DNA from: a bacterium | GTDB lineage: Bacteria > Armatimonadota > Zipacnadia > Zipacnadales > UBA11051 | Direction: 5' to 3' | DNA: 40,701 nucleotides | Assembly: GCA_021372615.1 (NCBI GenBank) | Contig: JAJFUB010000023.1 | Coordinates: 1-40,701 of the forward strand | Shown: piece after piece, positions 22,852-31,383 of the stretch | Position numbering within the stretch: the first letter of the stretch is position 1 | Layout: the number at the start of each line of letters is the position of its first letter | Program-made: the position numbers and the translations under genes | The notes under the pieces: generated by a model | What the model saw: the letters and a program-made list of their open reading frames with translations, nothing else | Told to the model about the DNA's origin: nothing | The model's database searches: none

Positions 22852-23841
22852 ATGCCCCTGCGTTGGGCCATCATCGGTTGTGGCGACATCGCGCGCAAGC
22901 GCGTCGGGCCGGCCATGGTCGAGGACGAAGGTAGCGAGCCGGTGGCGATGTTCTCGAACTCGCTGGACCGCGCCCGGGAGATGTGCGACCTCTTCGGGGC
23001 GCGGCGGGCCACCGACCGCCTCGACGACATCTGGGCCGACGACGAGGTGGACGCCGTCTACATCGCCAGCCCGCACTTCCGCCACCGCGACGAGACCGTG
23101 GCAGCCGCGCGCGCCGGCAAGCATGTGCTCTGCGAGAAACCGATGGCCTGCGATGTGGCGGAGTGCCGCGAGATGATCGCCGCCTGCGCCGACCGCCGCG
23201 TGGCGCTGGGGATCGCGTACTACCGCCGCTGGTACCCCAAAGCGCGGAAGATGAAGGAGCTGATCGCCGCGGGCGTGATCGGCACGCCCATCCGCGCCCG
23301 TGTGTGCATCGGCGGGCTGTACAGCCCCACGCCGGAGGACTGGAAGCGCTGGCGGGTCAGCGCCCAGGCCCGGGGCGGAGCGCTGATGGATGTCGGGAGC
23401 CACCGCCTGGACCTCATCTGCTATCTGCTCGGCGAGCCGCAGCGCGTCTGCGGCCTGACCGACCACCGCGTGATGGACTACGCCGTGCCCGACACCGAGA
23501 GCCTGCTGTGCCGCATGGCCGACGGAACGCACGTGACGTGTAGCTGCTACTGGAACATGCCGCTGAGCGCCGATGAGATGGAGATTCACGGCACGGAGGG
23601 CTCGCTGCTCGCCACCCCCTTCGATGGCAACACGCTCGTGGTGCGCACGCGCGCGGGCGAGGAGACGCTGGACGTGTCGCGCCCGTTCGACAACGTCCAC
23701 CTCCCGCTGGTCGCCTCCTTCGCCGCGCGCGTCGGCACCGGGCAGCCGCCGGAGTTCGACGGCACGGACGGCATGCAGGCCACGCGGATTATTGACGGGT
23801 GCTACCGGAGCCACGCGTCCGGCCAGTGGGAGGCCGTCTAG
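22852..23841 (+). CDS. Gfo/Idh/MocA-family NAD(P)-dependent oxidoreductase
   Basis: 329 aa. AIIGCGDIA at 6-14 is the dinucleotide-binding loop. CEKPMA at 94-99 holds the conserved EKP lysine (Lys96). GGALMDVGSHRLDL at 176-189 supplies the Asp180/His184 pair expected for catalysis. Members oxidise or reduce a hydroxyl of sugars, inositols or their derivatives in the cytoplasm. AGAGG at about 22839-22843 sets the ATG at 22852. The open frame runs in phase back to 22780 through a repeat, but that extension does not align with the family. It lies between the NodB-like gene and the DUF1284-like gene in one plus-strand run. With the aminotransferase it could interconvert a hydroxyl, ketone and amine on the same sugar or cyclitol. 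Confidence 0.93.
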   Translation: MPLRWAIIGCGDIARKRVGPAMVEDEGSEPVAMFSNSLDRAREMCDLFGARRATDRLDDIWADDEVDAVYIASPHFRHRDETVAAARAGKHVLCEKPMACDVAECREMIAACADRRVALGIAYYRRWYPKARKMKELIAAGVIGTPIRARVCIGGLYSPTPEDWKRWRVSAQARGGALMDVGSHRLDLICYLLGEPQRVCGLTDHRVMDYAVPDTESLLCRMADGTHVTCSCYWNMPLSADEMEIHGTEGSLLATPFDGNTLVVRTRAGEETLDVSRPFDNVHLPLVASFAARVGTGQPPEFDGTDGMQATRIIDGCYRSHASGQWEAV

Positions 23842-23842
23842 C

Positions 23843-23902
23843 CAGTAGGGCAGGCGGCCCGCCTGCCCCGGAAGCGCGCGGACGAGGCCGCCCGCGCTAC
23901 TG
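23843..23902. repeat. Family A palindromic repeat, slightly diverged copy
   Basis: Starts CAGTAGGGCAGGCGG and ends CGCGCTACTG like the other full copies, with a few substitutions and a small deletion in the middle. Its end directly abuts the GAGGGAG ribosome site (23902-23908) of the next gene, so folding of this repeat in mRNA could affect translation. Confidence 0.8.
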
Positions 23903-23915
23903 AGGGAGTTCGCAC

Positions 23916-24881
23916 ATGGACTGCACCACCAACTGGGCCGCCACGCACGGGGAGCCCTGCATCGCCCTGCGGCCGCACCACCTGCTGTGCCTGCTGTGCC
24001 TGCGCGGCGGGGGCGAGCCGCCTGACCGAGGCGAATGGGGACTGGAGGAGGCCCTGCGCCGCATCGCGGCCGACCGCAACCTGCTCATCACGCTGGAGAC
24101 GGCAGTCAACTGCATGGGCGGGCCTACCAACCAGCCCGCGCGCTTCGACCCGGCGACCCGCCGCAAGGACCTTCAGGTGCTGCAGCAGCTCAACCTCGCC
24201 CCCGGCGACACGCGCCCGGCGCACTGGCTGCTGCGGGACGTTGTGCCCAAGCTCTGGCCGACGCTCGCGGGGGTGTGCGACCTGGGCGGCGAGACCGGCC
24301 CGGCCTGGCGCGAGTGCCCGGAGTGCCGCAGCGGCGCGTACGCGCGGGGCGTGGCCGAGGGCGTGATCCCGCTGCGGTCGGCCGAGGACATGGCCGACGA
24401 CAAGGAGCGCTCGTGCGCCGAGATCGTCTCGGCCGAGCGCCTGCGCATACGCCCGCATCACCTGCTGTGCATCATGTGCTTCTGGGGGACGGGCACGGAT
24501 GCCCCGGTCGCCGCGGACAACCTGTGGGAGCCGCTCATCCGCATGAGGGACAACCCGGAGATCGAGGTAGAGCTGGTCGAGGGGGCGTGCATGGTCTGCC
24601 CGCCGTGCCACGGCTGGGATCCCCGGCGCAACATCTGCGACGCGGCCTGCGGGCTGCGCGACCGGCTCAAGGACCTCAACACGCTGCAGCGGCTCGGCCT
24701 CGCGCCCGGCGATGTGCGCACCGCCCGCGAGCTATACGACCTGATCTGGGAGCGCATCACCGACATCGGGGAGATCTGCGGCCGCATGAACGAGACGCCG
24801 CTGGAGTGGCACGACTGCAGCGGCGCCCGCGGCGACCGGCACGGCAAGGCCCGGGAGCGCGGGCAGTTCATCCAGCCGTAG
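23916..24881 (+). CDS. Protein with two DUF1284-like halves, Cys-rich
   Basis: 321 aa, cytoplasmic. ALRPHHLLCLLC at 17-28 and RIRPHHLLCIMC at about 177-188 mark two copies of a domain that recalls the small DUF1284 family, usually a single domain of under 200 aa. Each half also has a NCMGG- or CMVCPPC-type cysteine motif and ends with a helical LAPGD segment (LNLAPGDTRPA, LGLAPGDVRTA), confirming internal duplication. Paired His and clustered Cys suggest metal or iron-sulfur binding, but no activity is established that I know of. GAGGGAG at 23902-23908 sets the ATG. It ends the plus-strand aminotransferase, NodB-like and oxidoreductase set. Only 10 bases separate its stop from the convergent LamG gene, with no visible terminator. 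Confidence 0.83.
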   Translation: MDCTTNWAATHGEPCIALRPHHLLCLLCLRGGGEPPDRGEWGLEEALRRIAADRNLLITLETAVNCMGGPTNQPARFDPATRRKDLQVLQQLNLAPGDTRPAHWLLRDVVPKLWPTLAGVCDLGGETGPAWRECPECRSGAYARGVAEGVIPLRSAEDMADDKERSCAEIVSAERLRIRPHHLLCIMCFWGTGTDAPVAADNLWEPLIRMRDNPEIEVELVEGACMVCPPCHGWDPRRNICDAACGLRDRLKDLNTLQRLGLAPGDVRTARELYDLIWERITDIGEICGRMNETPLEWHDCSGARGDRHGKARERGQFIQP

Positions 24882-24891
24882 GAGCGCGGCG

Positions 24892-27822
24892 TCAGTCCGC
24901 CAGACCCTCCACCGTCACGAGCACCCCGTTGTAGGCGGGCACGGTGAGACTGGCCGTCGCACCGTTTGCCGTCATCGCCTCGGCCTTCCAGGCGGGCTTG
25001 ATCGTGGCCCCGGCGCCCTTGACCGTGACCTGTACCGGCCGGTCCCGGTCGGTGAAGTTGGCCAGCACGACCAGCCGCCGGCCGGGCTTGGCCCAGGCGC
25101 TCACCCGCACCTCCGGGTCCGAGACCGTGAACTCCTGCTGCTGCCAGAAGGGCACGAACCGGACGCCCTGCATGCCGAAGGCGATCTGCACCGCCCACAC
25201 TTCCTCGACGACCTCCCGCCGGATGCTCCCGGCCCACAGCGGCACGCCGTAGCACATGGCCGCGGCGAGGCAGCACTCGCTGGGGCCGCGCTCCTTGGTG
25301 GCGTCCGTCAGGCGGTCCAGCTCCGGCAGCAGGTACGCCGACGCTCCGGTCGTGGGCGCATAGAACTCCGTGCGCCAGGTGCGGTCGGGGATGTCGGTCA
25401 TGTAGAAATGCGGCTTGCCGATGACCGCCGAGCTGTACTGCTCGCCCGGGCACCAGCCGTCGTTGAAGGCGTTGAACAGGCTGTACCAGTAGCTGTGCGC
25501 GTGGCTGAAGTACAGCCTGTGGTGATCGTGGCAGAGGGCGTACAGCCGCCGCGAGACGCCCCGGTGGGCATAGAGCGGGAAGGTGCGGCCACTGCGCCCG
25601 AAGGCGTCCGTGAAGCCGCAGCCGTGGCGCGGGTTGTCGCACGGCGTGGCGCCGTCAATGTCGGTGTAGATGCCGTCGCTCCAGTCGTTGTCCAGGTTCT
25701 GCTTCACACACCACAGCAGGAACTCGGGGAAGCTGCTGCTCGGGCAGACGGGGACGATGCTGTAGGGCGCGTTGTCCCCGACGCGCTTGTAGCCCGAGAA
25801 GCTCCCGCCGTACGGCAGGTTCCATTCCTCGCCCAAGAACAGGTACTCCGGCGAGATGTTGGCAGTGCACTGGACGCAGCTGTAGTCGAGGTTGTGCTTG
25901 CCCTGCGCCCGCCAGCCGTCCACGAGCTTGCGCTCGGCGGCCGGGTCGCGCGCGATCAGCGTGGCGTTGAGCGTCGAGATCTGCTGCCCCCAGCCGTAGA
26001 CGAAATGGGTGGAGCCCTTGAGCTGCGGGCCGCTGGCGAAGCGGATGTCGTGGCGATCCGGGTTCGGCGGGCGCACCGGGGTGGGCTCAAAGCCGAAGGT
26101 GTAGGTGAGGGGCTTGGTGATCTTCGTCGGTTCGCTGATGAGGTGGAGGCGAACGACGACTGCCCCGCCCTCGCGCCGGATCGTTACCGCCGGTTGGTCC
26201 TTGCCTTGCCGCCAGTTGGCGTCAGACTCCATGAACCACGACAGCCCGCGCTGCTCATTGCCGAGCCAGCCGTACGGGAGGAACTCCTTCTCGTCCAGCT
26301 TCTGCCCATCGAACTCCCGGCAGACGGGGTTGCGGTAGAACTTGGCGACCTCCGGCTTGAGGGGGATTTCGAGAGTGAGTGAGTCCATGTCCACGCCGCC
26401 GGCCGGGGGCGTGAGCGTTACCTCCGCTCGGATGAGCCCGTCGAACTCCATCAGCGACCGGAACGACGCGGCCAGGCGCCCGAGCTTCCCGGCGCCGACC
26501 GTAGCGACGCGGAAGGGCTCCTCCTCGACGACCGCCGGGTTGGCCCAGGTCGTCGCCGAAGTGTCCGCTTGCAGCCGGACTGGAGCCGCGAGGAGTTCCT
26601 GCCCCGCCACCTTGATCTGCGTGGGCAGTGCCCCCGGCAGCGCCGCCTCCCCGTTCCAGTACTTCACCGTGCTGCCCGTCAGCGACAGCGGCGTCCACGG
26701 CTCGAGCACGCGGTCGGCACGCCAGTCGCCGGCCTTCGGCAGCCACGGCGTCGGCGGCTTCGTCACCTTCGCCTCGCCCGCCAGCGCCTCGCCGCCGGCG
26801 GCCAGGCTGGCCCTGGCCGTGTAGTCACCGTCCGCCCATGCCTTCACCGGCACCGTCAGCGGCTGGTCCGGCAGGGGCCCCTCGAGCGTCTTGAGGACGG
26901 TGCCCTGTGGGTCGGTGACGGTCAGCTTCGCCTGTGCCTGCGGCAGGCGCTGCTGCCAGGCCGCATCCAGGTGCGCGGGCTTGAGCGTGACGGTCAGCTT
27001 GCTGCCGAAGTAGTCCGGCTTCATCGTGACCGCCAACCCCGGCTTCAGGTCCGCCAGACCCCCGGGCACGTCCATCGCGTACAGATCGAGCACCTCGTCG
27101 TCAGTCAGCGCCCGGTCGAAGACGCGGACCTCGTCGCAGATGGTGCGCTCGTCCGGGTCGGCCCACTGGCTGCCGCTCCAGAACTGCACGGGGCAGATGG
27201 TGAAGGTGCCCTCGGTCAGCTTCGGCAGCGTCCCCGACGTCAGGCCCTCGCCCACGCGCTTGCCGTTGGCATACAGCCGCAACTCCTTGGCGTCCCACGT
27301 GGAGACGAGGTGGGTCCACTCGCCCTGCTTGAGCATGTCCACTGGCGCCCCCGCGCGCGAGGTCGTGTCGGTCGGCGTCTTGGCGTTGACGCGGATGTAG
27401 TGAGAGACATTCTCGTCGCCGATGGGGTACAGGTACAGCAACATCGTGTAGGTGGTCGCCGCCATCCCGTCCCACGGCTTCCGGTCGGCGCTGACCACGA
27501 GGAAGTGGCGGAACTTGCCGCTGTGTCCGTCCCAGTTCAGCGGCTTGACCCACACCGAGTACGTGCCCTGGCTGGTGTCGAGATTGCCGGCGATCTGGTA
27601 GGTGCACCGCTCGCCCTTCTCCTGCAGCAAGCCCGCGCCCTTGACACCCTCCTGGGAGCGCAGCTCGAGGTTGGAGGTGAAGGTGGACTTGGGGTCGCCC
27701 TGGGCAGAGTCGGCGGTGGTGATGAGCTTGTCGAAGGAGACGTAGAAGGTCTGACCAGGCGGCAGCGCCAGGGCGGCGGTGCCGCAGGTCGCCAGTGCGA
27801 GTATCAGCGCGAATGAGCGCAT
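24892..27822 (-). CDS. Secreted LamG plus GH123-like (DUF6067-type) glycoside hydrolase
   Basis: 976 aa. Signal peptide 1-19. Residues 25-250 are a LamG domain (KPLNWDGHSGKF, then DEVRVFDRALTDDEVLDLY). About 260-400 is a beta-sandwich. About 400-880 resembles the DUF6067/GH123-like hydrolases: NPVCREFDG near 498, PYGWLGNEQRGLSWFMES, DYSCVQC near 645 and DGIYTDIDGATPCDNP near 720, with acidic residues suited to catalysis. A C-terminal beta domain follows. GH123 relatives cleave N-acetylgalactosaminides, but the true substrate here is unknown. GGAGG at 27829-27833 is six bases before the ATG at 27822. It is the last gene of the long minus-strand run that starts at 34633, and it may have its own promoter in the 79-base gap upstream. 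Confidence 0.85.
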   Translation of the reverse strand: MRSFALILALATCGTAALALPPGQTFYVSFDKLITTADSAQGDPKSTFTSNLELRSQEGVKGAGLLQEKGERCTYQIAGNLDTSQGTYSVWVKPLNWDGHSGKFRHFLVVSADRKPWDGMAATTYTMLLYLYPIGDENVSHYIRVNAKTPTDTTSRAGAPVDMLKQGEWTHLVSTWDAKELRLYANGKRVGEGLTSGTLPKLTEGTFTICPVQFWSGSQWADPDERTICDEVRVFDRALTDDEVLDLYAMDVPGGLADLKPGLAVTMKPDYFGSKLTVTLKPAHLDAAWQQRLPQAQAKLTVTDPQGTVLKTLEGPLPDQPLTVPVKAWADGDYTARASLAAGGEALAGEAKVTKPPTPWLPKAGDWRADRVLEPWTPLSLTGSTVKYWNGEAALPGALPTQIKVAGQELLAAPVRLQADTSATTWANPAVVEEEPFRVATVGAGKLGRLAASFRSLMEFDGLIRAEVTLTPPAGGVDMDSLTLEIPLKPEVAKFYRNPVCREFDGQKLDEKEFLPYGWLGNEQRGLSWFMESDANWRQGKDQPAVTIRREGGAVVVRLHLISEPTKITKPLTYTFGFEPTPVRPPNPDRHDIRFASGPQLKGSTHFVYGWGQQISTLNATLIARDPAAERKLVDGWRAQGKHNLDYSCVQCTANISPEYLFLGEEWNLPYGGSFSGYKRVGDNAPYSIVPVCPSSSFPEFLLWCVKQNLDNDWSDGIYTDIDGATPCDNPRHGCGFTDAFGRSGRTFPLYAHRGVSRRLYALCHDHHRLYFSHAHSYWYSLFNAFNDGWCPGEQYSSAVIGKPHFYMTDIPDRTWRTEFYAPTTGASAYLLPELDRLTDATKERGPSECCLAAAMCYGVPLWAGSIRREVVEEVWAVQIAFGMQGVRFVPFWQQQEFTVSDPEVRVSAWAKPGRRLVVLANFTDRDRPVQVTVKGAGATIKPAWKAEAMTANGATASLTVPAYNGVLVTVEGLAD

Positions 27823-27901
27823 GGGAAGCCTCCACGGAGGAGTGCAGACGGGTACAATAGTGAGATATTCCCCGCGCGCTGCTCAGGCCCTGCGCACCCA
27901 C

Positions 27902-28693
27902 CTATGCGGGACGACTCGCTTCCACCTCCAGCCGCACCATCGCGACATGGATGCTGCCATCGGCCGCCGGCGGGTGGGCCACCAGATACTCGCCCACCAG
28001 CTCCGCCACGAACTGCTCGCGCAGCTCTTCGGGGACGCGGTGCGTGTACGGCATCCACGTCGTCCGCATCCAGCCGGCCAACTCGTCTGCGTTCGCCTTT
28101 GCCATGTCCTTGGGGATCAGCTCGACGCGCACCGGTGTCAGCCCCGCGGCCAGCAGCCACTGCCGGTACGCGACCGGCTCATGGAAGCCATACGGGAACG
28201 TGAAGCCGCCAAAGAACGACGCCCACGACGGCCGCGCGATCAGTCGCTCCGCCGCCTGCATGACCTCCCCGGCGTTGCCCCGGCCGCCCATCTGCAGCAC
28301 CGCCCGCCCCCCGGGCTTGAGCGCTCGGGCAATGCCGGCCAGCACCGGCCCGTGGTCAACCACCCAGTGCAGCGTCGCATTCGAGAACACCAGATCGAAC
28401 ACGCCGTCGAAGCCCAGCCACCGTGCGTCGCCCGGCTCGAACCGCAGGTTCGGCCACTGTGCGGGCGGGAAATGGGCCTGCGCGAAGCGGACCATCTCCT
28501 CCGAGCTATCGAGCCCGACCACGGACCCATCCGGCACCGCCCGTGCCAGTTGCGCAGTCACCTTGCCATCGCCGCAGCCAATGTCTAGGATCGACTCGTC
28601 GCCGCGCAGGTTGAGCGCACCGATCAGCCCCGCCGCCCAGTCCATCTGGGCCTGCGAGTGCCTGCTGTATTCCTCGGCGTTCCATTGTGTCAC
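27902..28693 (-). CDS. Class I SAM-dependent methyltransferase (Tam-like)
   Basis: 263 aa. ILDIGCGDG at 35-43 is motif I, GLDSSEEMV is the acidic ribose-binding strand, EPGDARWLGF is motif II, and FDLVFSNATLHWV is motif III of the seven-strand Rossmann methyltransferases. The order and the WNAEEYSRHSQAQ start recall trans-aconitate methyltransferase-type enzymes, but the acceptor cannot be read from sequence. The start is GTG 28693, nine bases after GGGAGG. The ATG at 28729 has no ribosome site and adds a low-complexity extension. Its place among polysaccharide genes may be incidental. Confidence 0.9.
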   Translation of the reverse strand: MTQWNAEEYSRHSQAQMDWAAGLIGALNLRGDESILDIGCGDGKVTAQLARAVPDGSVVGLDSSEEMVRFAQAHFPPAQWPNLRFEPGDARWLGFDGVFDLVFSNATLHWVVDHGPVLAGIARALKPGGRAVLQMGGRGNAGEVMQAAERLIARPSWASFFGGFTFPYGFHEPVAYRQWLLAAGLTPVRVELIPKDMAKANADELAGWMRTTWMPYTHRVPEELREQFVAELVGEYLVAHPPAADGSIHVAMVRLEVEASRPA

Positions 28694-28789
28694 GGCCAAC
28701 GGCCTCCCGGCGGGCGTCCCGCCCGGCATAGCAACAGTTCACACTGCAAGTGTAGACAGGGGAAGGCATATCGCCAAGGGCCGCGTAGA

Positions 28790-28847
28790 CGGGTGCGTCC
28801 CCGCACCCGCCCAACCCGCCACCGTGTGGGTTCGAGGACGAACCCAC
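28790..28847. other. Two hairpins between beta-helix and methyltransferase genes
   Basis: CGGGTGC/GCACCCG (28790-28796 with 28803-28809) and GTGGGTTCG/CGAACCCAC with loop AGGA (28826-28834 with 28839-28847). The second begins just 8 bases past the beta-helix stop on the minus strand. Neither is followed by a T-run, so termination is possible but weak. The rest of 28694-28854 shows nothing else clear beyond a small ACACT/AGTGT dyad. Confidence 0.45.
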
Positions 28848-28854
28848 CCACGCG

Positions 28855-31368
28855 CTAGCGTCGCGGGCCGACCTTGCTCAGGTCAATCGGCTCGAACCCC
28901 AGCTTCAGCGCCGGGGAGGTCGGCTTGAGGCGGTAGTCGTGCTGCTGCGGACTGACGAACTGTGGGTCGGCGATCACGCTCTCCTGGTCAAAGCCCAGGC
29001 CCTTCCAGAAGTCCAGCGGGCGGAACCATTCGGCATACGGTTCGTCGCCGGGGGCGTAGAGCTTGACCTCCTCCCCGCCGTGCCAGTAGAGGTTGCTGTC
29101 CCACCGGGTGATGGTCGGGGGCACCTTGCGCCCGCAGTAGATCGCCATCGCGTCGGGCTCCTCGTACGCCACGATGTTGTGATGGAACTCCGTCTCGCGC
29201 GAGTTGTCCGAGAAGTTCGCGATCAGGATCTGCCGCCGCGGCCCGTTGTTGACGAAAATGTTGTTGTAGACCTTGTTGCCCTTGCCGCCCTGCACCATGA
29301 GCCCGCCGTCCCACGCCCCGTACACCACATTGCCGTAGACCGAAAAGCCCCCGGCGAAGGAGTCCAGGTAAATCCCCCACGAGTTTTGCATGTCCCGCCC
29401 CATCATCGAGGAGTACCCGCCGGTGTCGTGGATGAGGTTGTAGCGGAAGATGCTGCCGGAGAGGTGGTCGCGCGACTGCTGCGTGACTTCCAGGCCGCCG
29501 GTGTCGTAGCTCTCCTGGTTCACATCGTGGATGTGGTTGTACTCGACGATGTTGTTGGTGCTGGTGGTGTGGCCGACGCTGATGCCCCAGCGCGTCGTGT
29601 CATGCACATGGTTATGGCTGATGAGCGCCCCGTGCACCTGGTCGCCGCCCGAGATCCCCGCCACATGCTTGTAGACCCACCCGAGGTGGTGGATCTCATT
29701 GTCCGAGATGACCGTACCGGCGGGGGAGTTGTTCACGTAGATGCCGCCCTCGGCCCCGTAGGCGATCTCATTGCCGATGACGCGGTTCCCGCTGCCGTAG
29801 GCCATGTAGATCCCGGCCTTGCCGATGTTGCGCAGGCTGCAGTCCTCGATGGCGACATGGTCGGCATAGCCCAGGGTAATGACCCCATCGGTGCTCTTGC
29901 CGTACATGATGAAGCCATCATCCGGCGTGTAGTCGGTCTCCCGCAGCGCCAGGCCCGCCAGGCGCAGGCACTGCACCGGCTGCTCCTTCGTGCCCGTGAA
30001 GCTCACCAGCCGCGTCAGCCGCGGGGCGATGACCTGTGTCTTGGTCGTGAGCGGCGCCTTGGGCCACAGGTACACCTTCCCCTGCGCGCGGTCGAGATAC
30101 CACTCGCCGGGGCTATCCAGCTCGGCGAGGATGTTCTCAACGAAGTAGCGGTCGCCACTGCAGACGTCCACGGCTGCCTCCTTGCCGCTGATGACGACCA
30201 CGCCCCGGGCTTCGTCCACCCGCTCCAGCTTCGCGATCTCATTGAACGCGCGGCAGGAGGTGGGTGAGGAGGGCCAGACATGCACCTCGGCATCAGGCTC
30301 GTTAGCCCACGCGGGCTTGACCTGGCCGGGCACGAAGGGGAACTCGGTCTTGCTGGCGGCTGACAGGCCGCCACACTCGACGATCTGCAGGCCGTGGCGC
30401 GCCTTCGTCTGCTCGGCCTGGATCAACACCCGGTGCCTGCCGGCGGCCACCGGCGGCATGGTCCAGCCGGACATCTGCCAGGCCGGGTCGTCGGTCAGGA
30501 TGATCGCATCAATGTTGTAGCCCCCGCCCTTGTCGTTGCTCCAGCGCAGCACATGCTTCCCGGCGGTCAGCTTCAGCGTCGCGCTGCGGCTCCACTTGTG
30601 GACCGACCAGCCGCCGGTGTCGGGCAGGTTCATCAGCGGCGTCTTCTCCCCGCCATCCAGGGCCAGGCTGGTCTGCCCGTCCATGTTGTCCCGGTTCAGC
30701 ATCTTCATGCCGTGCGCATACAGCAGCCACACGGAGTACTCGCCCTCGGCCGGCACGTCCATGTCCCACTCCAGCCAGTCGCCGGGGTTGTGCATGGCGC
30801 CGATGGCCTCGCCAAAGCAGCTCGGGCGGATATACAGGAAGCCCTTGCGGTACGGATCGCTCGGCACATAGTTGGGGTAACGGGCGCGGATCATGCGCTC
30901 CCCATCCACAAACAGCGAGCGGAAGGTGACATCCCTCAGCGCCGCGGGGACGTCAGCGACCATGATCTTGCCCTGCCAGGGTCTGAAGCCAGTGACGGGG
31001 ACGCCGCCGCTGAGGACGGGCCTCTCTCCGGTGGCGGCGACGTAGGAGATGGGGCAGGCCTCGGTGCCGGAGTCCTGGGGCTCGAAGGCGAGCATCTCGG
31101 AGGGCCGGTACACCCCGCCGCGCACGCGCACCTGGATGGGCTGTGTCAGCGGCCCGGCGGCCTTGAGTTCGCGGATGGCCTCCCGCGCCCCGGCCAGCGA
31201 TGCCAGCGGGCCGTCGGTCTTCGCCGCATTCGGGGCGGCCAGCTTGCCGGACCAGGAGTCCCTGCCCGCGGGGGAGACGGTGAGGACCAGCGGGGCGGCC
31301 AGAGCGCACCCGCACAGCAGCACTGCCGACACCGCGCCTGCCGTCCGCAGACTCACGAAGAACCGCAT
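28855..31368 (-). CDS. Secreted right-handed beta-helix protein with inserted carbohydrate-binding domain
   Basis: 837 aa. Signal peptide 1-24. LTVSPAGRDSWSGK and the REAIRELKAAG cap are typical of the N-terminal end of pectate-lyase-like helices. Residues about 190-290 look like an inserted carbohydrate-binding sandwich (WLEWDMDVPAEGEYSVWLLY). About 420-790 shows stacked short repeats such as GNRVIGNEIAYGAEGGIYVN and HNHVHDTTRWGISVG. It ends with DYRLKPTSPALKLGF, which is also found in the paralogue at 37814-40582. It probably binds or cleaves a polysaccharide. The lack of a clear calcium-binding Asp cluster leaves the lyase claim open. GGGAGGG directly upstream sets the ATG at 31368. The GH36 gene ends 15 bases upstream, so the two are cotranscribed. 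Confidence 0.88.
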   Translation of the reverse strand: MRFFVSLRTAGAVSAVLLCGCALAAPLVLTVSPAGRDSWSGKLAAPNAAKTDGPLASLAGAREAIRELKAAGPLTQPIQVRVRGGVYRPSEMLAFEPQDSGTEACPISYVAATGERPVLSGGVPVTGFRPWQGKIMVADVPAALRDVTFRSLFVDGERMIRARYPNYVPSDPYRKGFLYIRPSCFGEAIGAMHNPGDWLEWDMDVPAEGEYSVWLLYAHGMKMLNRDNMDGQTSLALDGGEKTPLMNLPDTGGWSVHKWSRSATLKLTAGKHVLRWSNDKGGGYNIDAIILTDDPAWQMSGWTMPPVAAGRHRVLIQAEQTKARHGLQIVECGGLSAASKTEFPFVPGQVKPAWANEPDAEVHVWPSSPTSCRAFNEIAKLERVDEARGVVVISGKEAAVDVCSGDRYFVENILAELDSPGEWYLDRAQGKVYLWPKAPLTTKTQVIAPRLTRLVSFTGTKEQPVQCLRLAGLALRETDYTPDDGFIMYGKSTDGVITLGYADHVAIEDCSLRNIGKAGIYMAYGSGNRVIGNEIAYGAEGGIYVNNSPAGTVISDNEIHHLGWVYKHVAGISGGDQVHGALISHNHVHDTTRWGISVGHTTSTNNIVEYNHIHDVNQESYDTGGLEVTQQSRDHLSGSIFRYNLIHDTGGYSSMMGRDMQNSWGIYLDSFAGGFSVYGNVVYGAWDGGLMVQGGKGNKVYNNIFVNNGPRRQILIANFSDNSRETEFHHNIVAYEEPDAMAIYCGRKVPPTITRWDSNLYWHGGEEVKLYAPGDEPYAEWFRPLDFWKGLGFDQESVIADPQFVSPQQHDYRLKPTSPALKLGFEPIDLSKVGPRR

Positions 31369-31383
31369 GTTCGCCCTCCCATG

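Noticed and set aside
20808-23030. A 740-codon minus-strand open frame opposite the NodB-like gene
   Set aside because: Antisense shadow crossing three real plus-strand genes, with no domain resemblance or ribosome site.
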